From an uncultured Atopostipes sp. (lineage in GTDB: Bacteria; Bacillota; Bacilli; Lactobacillales; Carnobacteriaceae_A): a stretch of 7,055 bases of DNA. Below the pieces are notes generated by a model, which was not told the origin of the DNA, did not search any database, and saw only the letters and a program-made list of their open reading frames with translations. The position numbers and the translations under genes are program-made. Positions 1-5,176 of this stretch are shown here, in pieces. The stretch lies in the NCBI GenBank assembly GCA_947296835.1, contig CAMYQS010000076.1:1-7055 (forward strand), written 5' to 3'. Every line of letters begins with the position of its first letter. Position 1 is the stretch's first letter.

Positions 1-59
1 AACCCGCCCTAGGAGCTTGCCTCTTGTCTCGTGGGCTCGGTGATGTGTATTAGAGACAG
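1..59 (+). other. Illumina Nextera adapter left on the contig end (artefact)
   Basis: Positions 26-59 match the 34-base Nextera Read 2 transposase adapter at 32 of 34 positions, with mismatches only at 41 and 51. The last 19 bases (41-59) are the Tn5 mosaic end at 17 of 19. Positions 18-25 (TGCCTCTT) equal the Nextera i7 index N711 in adapter orientation, as I recall it. Positions 1-17 align with the 3' end of the P7 oligo at 11 of 17. The order P7, index, Read 2 sequence, mosaic end is exactly that of a library molecule, so this is sequencing carry-over and not a mobile element. It should be trimmed, and nothing here should be annotated as biology. The mismatches suggest low-quality read ends. 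Confidence 0.95.
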
Positions 60-81
60 GTATTCTACCAGTCTCATATCC

Positions 82-87
82 TATACT
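82..87 (+). promoter_or_regulatory. Possible -10 element for the PatB-type lyase gene
   Basis: TATACT lies about 40 bases before the start codon and is a five-of-six match to the sigma-A -10 consensus. The matching -35 would fall at about 59-64, exactly where genomic sequence meets adapter, so it cannot be assessed. The gene could equally be transcribed from further upstream, beyond the contig end. Confidence 0.35.
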
Positions 88-125
88 TAAAGAGTAGAGC
101 TTCAATAAGTTGAGGAGGAATAGGA

Positions 126-1307
126 ATGTATAAGTTTGATGAAATTGTGGACCGATCGAATACAAGCAGTATCAAATGGGATCCAGAAATCTTACTGGAA
201 AACTTTGGTGTAGAAGATTGTTTACCGCTTTGGGTGGCAGATATGGATTTTGAAGTAGCGCCTGCGATTAAAGAAGCTTTGGTAAAAGTGGCTGAGCATG
301 GTGTCTACGGTTATAGTGGGACGACAAAACATATGGATGCCTTTATGAATTGGGTGGAGCGCCGATTTGATTGGGCGATCCAGTCGGAATGGCTACTGAA
401 TACACCAGGAGTCGTTACAGCTTTTAACGTCGCGATTCAGACCTACACCCGCCCAGGCGACCAAGTGATTATTCAACGTCCCGTTTATTATCCATTCACA
501 GATGCGATTGTGAATAATGGCCGTCGTGTTTCATCGAATAGTTTAATTTTAAATAATGAAGGTCGATATGAAATAGATTTCGAAGATTTTGAAAAGAGAG
601 CGAAAGACCCAAATACGACGATGTTCCTTCTTTGTTCACCGCACAATCCAGTGAGCCGATTGTGGACGAAAGAAGAACTATCAAAGATGATGCAGATTTG
701 TAAGGATAACAATGTCTTAGTAGTCAGCGATGAAATTCATGCTGACTTTGTCATGCCAGGTTACACGCATTATCCAGCAGCCACACTTGGTAAAACGTAT
801 TTAGATAACGTAATCACGTTGATGGCGCCAAGTAAAACATTCAACCTAGCAGGGATGCAGTTGTCATATGTTGTTATTTCGGATGAAGTGAAGAGACAGC
901 AATTCGCCCGTACTCTAGAACAATCAAGTATCGGCATTGTGAATCGCTTTGTCTTCGAATCAGCAATAGCAGCCTATAATGATTCGGAAGATTGGTTAGA
1001 AGCGGTCCTGGAATATATTCACGCTAACTATAACTATGTGAGAGATTATTTCAAAAAAGAATTACCTAAAATAACGATTCATGAATTAGAAGCAACTTAT
1101 CTAGTTTGGATGGATTTTCGTTCATTGGATTTAACACTTGAAGAATTATCAGAAGTGATCTTTAAAGATGCGAAAGTTGGTTTAGATGGTGGCGACTGGT
1201 TCGGACCAGAAGGTGAAGGATTCATGCGGATGAACCTTGCATGTCCACGTGAAATTATCGAAAAAGCTTGTGAAGCGATTGTTACTGGTGTAAAGAAAGT
1301 AAAATAA
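126..1307 (+). CDS. patB: PatB/MalY-family PLP-dependent C-S lyase (cystathionine beta-lyase type)
   Basis: Cytosolic fold-type I PLP enzyme, 393 residues, the usual length for the family. Members split C-S bonds by beta-elimination, for example cystathionine to homocysteine, pyruvate and ammonia; some act on cysteine or on cysteine conjugates. Visible landmarks are the family N-terminal motif WVADMDF (36-42), the aromatic residue region around Y122, HNP at 173-175, the cofactor-contacting SDEIHADF (201-208), the PLP-binding lysine K237 in APSKTFNLAG (234-243), and the substrate-carboxylate arginine R368 in MRMN. The start is ATG 126, preceded by a strong GAGGAGG site at 112-118 with good spacing. 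One deviation is HNPVSR at 173-178, where relatives usually have HNPxGR. The gene is convergent with the next one and ends at a shared terminator. The exact substrate cannot be told from sequence; an aminotransferase role is less likely given the MalY/PatB motifs. Confidence 0.9.
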   Translation: MYKFDEIVDRSNTSSIKWDPEILLENFGVEDCLPLWVADMDFEVAPAIKEALVKVAEHGVYGYSGTTKHMDAFMNWVERRFDWAIQSEWLLNTPGVVTAFNVAIQTYTRPGDQVIIQRPVYYPFTDAIVNNGRRVSSNSLILNNEGRYEIDFEDFEKRAKDPNTTMFLLCSPHNPVSRLWTKEELSKMMQICKDNNVLVVSDEIHADFVMPGYTHYPAATLGKTYLDNVITLMAPSKTFNLAGMQLSYVVISDEVKRQQFARTLEQSSIGIVNRFVFESAIAAYNDSEDWLEAVLEYIHANYNYVRDYFKKELPKITIHELEATYLVWMDFRSLDLTLEELSEVIFKDAKVGLDGGDWFGPEGEGFMRMNLACPREIIEKACEAIVTGVKKVK

Positions 1308-1314
1308 CAAAAAA

Positions 1315-1352
1315 AGAGGGGACCGTTATAAAATGGCCTCCTCTCTATTTTT
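1315..1352. terminator. Bidirectional intrinsic terminator between convergent genes
   Basis: Arms 1315-1324 and 1335-1344 can pair over 10 positions: eight Watson-Crick pairs, one G-U wobble and one A-C mismatch, around a 10-base loop. A T-rich run (1346-1352) follows on the plus strand, and an A-rich run (1309-1315) precedes the stem, giving a T-tract for minus-strand transcripts. This suits termination of both the lyase gene and the convergent gene, whose stop codon at 1351-1353 overlaps the T-tract. Confidence 0.75.
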
Positions 1353-1824
1353 AGCTAAGTTGTGATTGAATGTCTTCTTTAACAGCCATAATCTCATCGC
1401 GATTAAGTTTCGCTGGAGACCCTGTTTCGGATACGCTCTTAATATTTTGCATTTGAACATACCAACCTGTGAAGTCTTCTGGAATCGCATTGAAATCAGC
1501 CGGTAACTCTTCTTCAAGAACTAACTTTGTTCCTTCGTTAGCATCTTTTAATTTAAATTCGATTTTTCCAGCAGCCCACTCATAAGAGATGTGTTCGTCT
1601 GTTTTGTAGTCTAATAATTTCATCTTTTCAAATGTTCCATCACCCATATCAAATAAAACTGCTTGCTCATCGTCTTCTGCTTTGATTGACAATTGAGGGA
1701 ACCATGTTGAAATACCTTCCGTTGTTGCTAGGTAATGGAAGACCTCTTTTTTTGTTGCGTTAATCAATAAAGATAAACTCTGTTTTACGAGTGAATCGTC
1801 TTTTGAATATCGTTTTTCATCCAT
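1351..1824 (-). CDS. SRPBCC / AHSA1-domain protein, function unknown
   Basis: A 157-residue soluble protein resembling the activator-of-Hsp90-ATPase-1-like branch of the SRPBCC (START-like) superfamily. The opening strand and helix are seen in LSLLINATKKEVFHYLATTEGISTWFP (17-43), written here as two parts: the strand LSLLINAT and the helix ending in the family's W-F-P. Beta-strand motifs follow at FDMGDGTFEKM (58-68) and YEWAAGKIEFKL (81-92), and a C-terminal helix with GWYVQMQNIKSV (120-131) closes the helix-grip fold. The domain makes a hydrophobic pocket for small ligands, but no ligand can be inferred, and bacterial members mostly lack known roles. I chose ATG 1824 because GAAGGA on the minus strand (1832-1837) sits at proper spacing. 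An in-frame GTG at 1854 would add ten residues but has no good binding site. No signal peptide or membrane segment is seen. Confidence 0.8.
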   Translation of the reverse strand: MDEKRYSKDDSLVKQSLSLLINATKKEVFHYLATTEGISTWFPQLSIKAEDDEQAVLFDMGDGTFEKMKLLDYKTDEHISYEWAAGKIEFKLKDANEGTKLVLEEELPADFNAIPEDFTGWYVQMQNIKSVSETGSPAKLNRDEIMAVKEDIQSQLS

Positions 1825-1856
1825 AATAAACCGTCCTTCTTCATTTTCGTGCACCT

Positions 1857-1862
1857 AGTATA
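1857..1862 (-). promoter_or_regulatory. Possible -10 element for the SRPBCC gene
   Basis: Read on the minus strand this is TATACT, 32 bases before the ATG at 1824. No convincing TTGACA-like box lies 16-18 bases further upstream (the region reads TTTTCG), so the call rests on the -10 match and its position alone. Confidence 0.35.
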
Positions 1863-1983
1863 AACCAAAAAGTAGAAAGCGAAAAGTCTGAAAGAATCTA
1901 ACGCTTAAAAAAACAACACGTGCTACCTCTTAAGTCCGTTCATTTTAGTCATAATCCCCGTGAAATTAAATCGTTAGAATCTG

Positions 1984-1992
1984 TGTTAAAAT
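1984..1992 (+). promoter_or_regulatory. Possible extended -10 promoter for the DUF924 gene
   Basis: TGTTAAAAT is a TGn extension followed by the -10 hexamer TAAAAT (five of six to consensus), 30 bases before the GTG start. The -35 region is weak, which is common for extended -10 promoters. It lies in the 197-nt divergent gap 1825-2021, which otherwise holds no gene I can support. Confidence 0.4.
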
Positions 1993-2021
1993 AAGTCGAA
2001 CAATTATTTAGGAGTGATAAA

Positions 2022-2579
2022 GTGAAGATTGTATCCGCAAAAGAAGTATATGATTTTTGGTTCAAAGAAGACAATGAAGAATTATGGTACGCGAAAAGCA
2101 ATGATTTTGATGATGAAATTCGCGAACGCTTTTATGAAACGTGGGAAGCCGGACGACAAGGCCTACTATATAAATGGCGTGCTACCTTTGAAGGGCGTCT
2201 CGCTGAAATTATCGTACTCGACCAATTTTCAAGGAATTTACATCGAGGCAGCTCCCTAAGTTATACGCAAGATGATATGGCACTCATTTTAGCCCAACAT
2301 GCAATCGATCACCCCGACTTTGATAAACAGCCCGTTAATCAGAAAAGCTTCACGCTTCTACCATTTATGCACTCGGAATCGAAAGAAATTCAGAAGATCA
2401 CAGAAAAACTTTATCTAGCGCTCGATAGTGAAATGCATACGAAGTATATGGACGACCATAAGAAAATCATCGATACGTTTGGTCGTTACCCTTATCGCAA
2501 TGCAGTCATGAATCGAACCTCAACACCTGAAGAATTAGATTTCATCAATAGAAATAATTTAGATTTTACTAAAGTATGA
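2022..2579 (+). CDS. DUF924-family (TPR-like) protein
   Basis: A 185-residue soluble, all-helical protein of the DUF924 family; biochemical function unknown. Family landmarks are VYDFWF (9-14), the acidic FDDEIRERF segment (29-37), the core motif IIVLDQFSRNLHRG (63-76, usually LDQFPRN in relatives, with S70 here in place of P), FTLLPFMHSES (110-120), and HKKIIDTFGRYPYRN (146-160) followed by NRTSTPEELDF (164-174). Length is typical. The start is GTG 2022, preceded by AGGAGTGAT (2010-2018), close to the full anti-Shine-Dalgarno complement. ATG codons further in lack such a site. It reads in the same direction as the ATP synthase operon but is separated from it by 272 nt, so it is probably a separate transcript. 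No enzymatic residues can be assigned with confidence. Confidence 0.88.
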   Translation: MKIVSAKEVYDFWFKEDNEELWYAKSNDFDDEIRERFYETWEAGRQGLLYKWRATFEGRLAEIIVLDQFSRNLHRGSSLSYTQDDMALILAQHAIDHPDFDKQPVNQKSFTLLPFMHSESKEIQKITEKLYLALDSEMHTKYMDDHKKIIDTFGRYPYRNAVMNRTSTPEELDFINRNNLDFTKV

Positions 2580-2602
2580 AGATATAACGAATCTTTATAC
2601 TT
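2572..2602 (+). other. Hairpin spanning the DUF924 stop codon
   Basis: Arms 2572-2583 and 2591-2602 pair over 12 contiguous positions with one G-U wobble and a 7-base loop (ATAACGA). The stop codon TGA (2577-2579) lies in the left arm. The stem is AT-rich and no T-tract follows on either strand, so it is not a standard intrinsic terminator. It may stabilise the 3' end of the mRNA or be a processing product of a Rho-dependent end. I found no better terminator before the ATP synthase operon. Confidence 0.4.
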
Positions 2603-2693
2603 CTAAGCGTTGAGGCCTTTAAAAAGTCGCTATAAAATGTTATATTAGAATAAGTTGCTTAAATCGATTCGTAATTATTCGATAAGAGAATTA

Positions 2694-2722
2694 TTGGTGT
2701 GAAATAAGCAATTTCATATAAA
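2694..2722 (+). promoter_or_regulatory. Candidate upstream promoter of the ATP synthase operon
   Basis: TTGGTG (2694-2699), a 17-base spacer and TATAAA (2717-2722) give a -35/-10 pair with optimal spacing. The -35 matches consensus only in its first three bases. Transcription from here would leave a leader of roughly 120 nt before atpI. Confidence 0.3.
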
Positions 2723-2743
2723 ACATCATTATTTTTTAATTAA

Positions 2744-2772
2744 TAATCAATAATCTATAAAGATAATGATTA
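2744..2772. repeat. AT-rich imperfect inverted repeat in the atp leader
   Basis: TAATCA (2744-2749) and ATCT (2753-2756) are mirrored by AGAT (2761-2764) and TGATTA (2767-2772), with slightly unequal spacing between the paired blocks. The repeat ends just before the TGTTACAAT element, over the place a -35 would occupy, so it is placed like an operator. In DNA this AT-rich such dyads arise by chance. Confidence 0.25.
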
Positions 2773-2776
2773 AATT

Positions 2777-2785
2777 TGTTACAAT
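2777..2785 (+). promoter_or_regulatory. Candidate extended -10 promoter of the ATP synthase operon
   Basis: TGTTACAAT is a TGn extension plus TACAAT (five of six to the -10 consensus). Transcription would begin near 2792, giving a leader of about 60 nt. There is no clear -35. I prefer this to the perfect TATAAT at 2832-2837, which would place the transcript start inside the atpI ribosome binding site. Confidence 0.4.
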
Positions 2786-2851
2786 AAGTTGGAAGATATT
2801 TAGTGAAGTAAAGTAGTTAAGTTAAACTTCTTATAATCTTTGGAGGCCAAT

Positions 2852-3187
2852 ATGACAAAGTTTCATGTAATTATAATGATTTTAGGTTCAGGACTGTTCT
2901 TTTGGGATATCACGTATGGTCTAGGCTGGCTTTTAGGCTGGTTATTTGTCGGCTTACTTCGCCAATATCGTGGGGTTATCTTAGAAAGAATTATTGATTT
3001 CAATGATTTTTCTGTGGTACGCTACGTCGGATACTTGCTATTGGTGATGGCTTGGATTGCGATACCGTTACTTACGGCGTTTCTTTTACCAGCGTATTTC
3101 AACCCATTAGCAGTATTTGGAGCATTTTTTGCAGATCGCTTTTTAATGTTTATCACTGAAAATATTAGTAAAAAGGAGGCTAGATAA
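2852..3187 (+). CDS. atpI: AtpI-like ATP synthase assembly membrane protein
   Basis: A 111-residue protein that is almost all membrane. Four hydrophobic segments are visible at about 5-18, 20-36, 58-79 and 85-102, with a basic loop RQYRGVILER (37-46) between the second and third and a charged tail KKEAR. Four helices in two hairpins, small size and position directly before atpB all fit AtpI (ATP synthase protein I). In sodium-type F-ATPases that protein helps assemble the c-ring; magnesium uptake has also been proposed. I do not recognise strong AtpI sequence motifs, so the name rests mainly on topology and place. I chose ATG 2852 because TGGAGG (2841-2846) precedes it at ideal spacing; an in-frame TTG at 2840 would sit on that site. 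The stop overlaps the atpB start by one base (TAATG). Confidence 0.55.
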   Translation: MTKFHVIIMILGSGLFFWDITYGLGWLLGWLFVGLLRQYRGVILERIIDFNDFSVVRYVGYLLLVMAWIAIPLLTAFLLPAYFNPLAVFGAFFADRFLMFITENISKKEAR

Positions 3188-3873
3188 TGTACCAAGCGGA
3201 GCAAGTTTCCATATTAATTATTACAATCGTACTAGGTATTTCGTTTTGGCTGATTAATAAGAAGCTTAAATCTTTGAATGGTGATGAAAGCCCTGGAAGA
3301 CTTACGGCAGCAGTAATCGCGTATGTACAATGGATTGACAGTTACACAATAGATGCAATGGGGAAAGAATATGGGCGTAAATACTCAGCTTATATCGGTT
3401 CAATTTTCATCTATATATTAGTTGCAAACCTTAGTGGATTAGTTGGCTTATCCGCTCCAACCTCAAACTGGAGTGTGACGTTGGTTTTATCCGCAATCAC
3501 ATGGCTATCTATTCAATATGTCAGTATCCGAACGAATACATTCAAAGGTTACTTACAAGGGTTTCTAGAACCATTTACATTCTTTGTTATCCCAAATGTC
3601 TTTGGTCAAATTGCACCATTGATTAGTTTATCGTTACGTTTATTTGGAAACATCGTAGCTGGATCAACGATTATGTCATTACTTTATACATTCTTAAGTT
3701 GGGTAAGTGGATTTATTCCTGTTATCGGAAAGTTCAATATTTTAGGTGTGTTCGTCGCACCAATTTTACACTTATACTTTGATTTATTTTCAGGGTTCTT
3801 ACAAGCATTTCTATTTATCTCATTATCAATGATTTTTATTGGGGTAGAAACACCTCAGGAAAATACACAATAA
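3187..3873 (+). CDS. atpB: F1F0 ATP synthase subunit a
   Basis: Membrane stator subunit providing the ion half-channels beside the c-ring. It has 228 residues, within the bacterial range. The hallmark SLSLRLFGN (147-155) contains the essential arginine R151, equivalent to E. coli R210, which separates the half-channels and drives ion release from the c-subunit glutamate. N155 matches E. coli N214. LQAFLF (205-210) holds the conserved glutamine Q206 (E. coli Q252), and the segment PTSNWSVTL (91-99) is typical of the family. Several hydrophobic helices are evident from about residue 6 onward. At the positions of E. coli E219 and H245, simple spacing puts S160 and D199, a non-standard pair. The start ATG 3187 follows AAAGGAGG (3172-3179) and overlaps the atpI stop, so the two are likely coupled. 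Confidence 0.95.
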   Translation: MYQAEQVSILIITIVLGISFWLINKKLKSLNGDESPGRLTAAVIAYVQWIDSYTIDAMGKEYGRKYSAYIGSIFIYILVANLSGLVGLSAPTSNWSVTLVLSAITWLSIQYVSIRTNTFKGYLQGFLEPFTFFVIPNVFGQIAPLISLSLRLFGNIVAGSTIMSLLYTFLSWVSGFIPVIGKFNILGVFVAPILHLYFDLFSGFLQAFLFISLSMIFIGVETPQENTQ

Positions 3874-3897
3874 AAAATATTAAGGAGTAGATTTATT

Positions 3898-4128
3898 ATG
3901 GATTTAGCACAAGGATTAGTAGCATTAGCAGCAGGTTTAGCAGTATTTACAGGTATTGGTTCGTGTCTTGGACAAGGATACGCAGCAGGAAAAGCAGTTG
4001 AAGCAGTAGGTAAAAATCCAGAAGCATCTGGTGAAATTCGTACAATGTTAATGTTGGGTGCAGGTATTGCTGAGACAGCGGCAATTTATGGTTTACTAAT
4101 CGCATTCTTATTACTATTTGCGTTTTAA
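3898..4128 (+). CDS. atpE: F1F0 ATP synthase subunit c, Na+-type binding residues
   Basis: A 76-residue helical hairpin that forms the ion-carrying rotor ring. Helix 1 spans about 5-35 with the glycine-alanine pattern GQGYAAGKAVEAV (25-37). The polar loop is GKNPEASGEI (38-47, usually RQP in the family). Helix 2 spans about 48-76 with the ion-binding glutamate E59 in GIAETAAIYGLL. Q26, E59, T60 and Y64 line up with Q32, E65, S66 and Y70 of the sodium-binding Ilyobacter tartaricus ring. A61 replaces T67, which there helps hold a water. This makes Na+ coupling plausible. A proton role is not excluded, because some proton rings also keep the Q, E and Y. It has its own ribosome site (AAGGAG 3882-3887) and gaps of 24 nt on each side, unlike its overlapping neighbours, consistent with high-level synthesis. 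Confidence 0.95.
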   Translation: MDLAQGLVALAAGLAVFTGIGSCLGQGYAAGKAVEAVGKNPEASGEIRTMLMLGAGIAETAAIYGLLIAFLLLFAF

Positions 4129-4152
4129 TATTTAAAAGAAGAGGGATGAAAT

Positions 4153-4665
4153 ATGGTCGATATAGCGGAAAAACTTTTTCCTAATCTTTTAACCTTATTC
4201 ACCCAGTTAGCTGCGACAGGGATTATTTACTTTTTATATCGCAAATATGTACACCAACATGTACTGAACTTTTTAGATAAACAAGCAGCAGAACTTGATA
4301 AAGCGCAAAACTATGCAAAAGTGGTTGAAGAAGGTGCCGCAGAAAACGCTCAGCGTTTAGAAGCGGAACATCAAGAAAAGGTTGAACAATTAAGAAAATC
4401 TCAATTAGCCATGCGTAAAATGGCTGAAAATGAACGAGAAGCAATTATTCAACAAGCAGAGGCTGAAAAAGATGCAATGCTTGCTGAAGCAAGAAGTGAA
4501 TTAGCAAAAGAAAAACAACAAATGATTCAAGAAGTAGAAGCACATGTTTTGGATCTAGCAATCAGTATTACTGAGCGAACACTTGAAAACTACTCATATA
4601 ATGAGGAAGAAGTGTTCCACGTTTTAGAGACAGAATTGGAGCAGATGCAGCATGAGACTAACTAA
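4153..4665 (+). CDS. atpF: F1F0 ATP synthase subunit b
   Basis: Peripheral stalk subunit, 170 residues. One N-terminal membrane helix (about 10-28, within LFPNLLTLFTQLAATGII) is followed by basic RKYVHQH (29-35) at the membrane face. A long, highly charged alpha-helix with coiled-coil character runs from about 38 to 150, rich in A, E, K and Q. The C-terminal part (about 130-170, LDLAISITERTLEN) should bind delta at the top of F1. The LFPNLLTxxTQ opening resembles the b subunits of several Firmicutes. A GAGGGA site at about 4141-4146 precedes the ATG. The last 14 bases overlap atpH in another frame, so stator partners b and delta are likely made in a coupled way. Confidence 0.92.
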   Translation: MVDIAEKLFPNLLTLFTQLAATGIIYFLYRKYVHQHVLNFLDKQAAELDKAQNYAKVVEEGAAENAQRLEAEHQEKVEQLRKSQLAMRKMAENEREAIIQQAEAEKDAMLAEARSELAKEKQQMIQEVEAHVLDLAISITERTLENYSYNEEEVFHVLETELEQMQHETN

Positions 4666-5176
4666 ACAATATGCAAATGCCTTATTAAAATCTACTTCAA
4701 AAGAAGAGGCTGTTACAGTCTATAAAGAGCTAATCAAAGTAACCGATTTATTCAAGCAATTTCCAGAATATGTCGGTTTAATTGAATTTCAAACAGAAGA
4801 ATTTGAAACGGTTCGTTCGATATTTGCTGAAAACGTTGAACCACTCGTGCTGAACTTTTTAGAAGTTTTGGCAGAAGATAGACTATTGAGTCGATTAGAT
4901 ACAGTCGTTGAAGATTATCGACTTGTTCTAGTTGAGAATAATTTATTGTTTGAAGTCAAAGTTTATAGTTCGAAACCATTAAGTGAGGACAATCAAGCTC
5001 AATTAGTACAAATGATTGAAACCCAATGGGGCTCAGATTATTTAATTGACTATCGTGTTGATTCAAAAACACTTGGCGGAATCAAACTAGAAGTAAATGG
5101 TGCGGTTATTGATACGACGTTTCGTTCGCGCATCGATCAAATTATAAGAGAGGTGCAGCATGGCGCAAAAAGATGA
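4652..5176 (+). CDS. atpH: F1F0 ATP synthase subunit delta (OSCP family)
   Basis: Stator protein joining subunit b to the top of the alpha-beta hexamer; 174 residues, normal length. The N-terminal six-helix domain begins with LTKQYANALLKS (3-14), the family's RYAxAL signature with K5-Q6 before YANAL. The C-terminal domain shows the diagnostic VDSKTLGGIKLEVNG (136-150) followed by VIDTTFRSRIDQI (152-164), matching the usual D-x-x-L-x-G-G-x-x-x-x-x-G and D-x-S-x-R-x-x-L pattern. GGAG at 4638-4641 lies inside atpF, ten bases before the ATG. The gene overlaps atpF by 14 nt and atpA by 17 nt. Presence of delta argues for the standard F-type synthase and against the N-ATPase type, which lacks it. 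Confidence 0.93.
   Translation: MRLTKQYANALLKSTSKEEAVTVYKELIKVTDLFKQFPEYVGLIEFQTEEFETVRSIFAENVEPLVLNFLEVLAEDRLLSRLDTVVEDYRLVLVENNLLFEVKVYSSKPLSEDNQAQLVQMIETQWGSDYLIDYRVDSKTLGGIKLEVNGAVIDTTFRSRIDQIIREVQHGAKR

Noticed and set aside
41..59. A Tn5-like transposon end
   Set aside because: It is the mosaic end within the Nextera adapter, preceded by index and Read 2 sequence; no transposase or second end is present.
1825..1854. GTG start at 1854 for the SRPBCC protein
   Set aside because: The ten added residues have no ribosome binding site upstream, while the ATG at 1824 has GAAGGA at good spacing within that stretch.
1900..1940. Inverted repeat AACG-CTTAA / TTAAG-TC-CGTT in the divergent gap
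   Set aside because: Nine pairs with a 2-nt bulge and a loop of over 20 bases, no T-tract and no known motif; likely chance in AT-rich DNA.
2029..2259. Alternative plus-strand frame within the DUF924 gene
   Set aside because: The protein has no family match by eye, while the overlapping frame contains all DUF924 motifs and a strong ribosome binding site.
2832..2837. Perfect TATAAT as the atp promoter
   Set aside because: Transcription would start at about 2844, inside the atpI ribosome binding site (2841-2846), and no -35 sits at proper distance.
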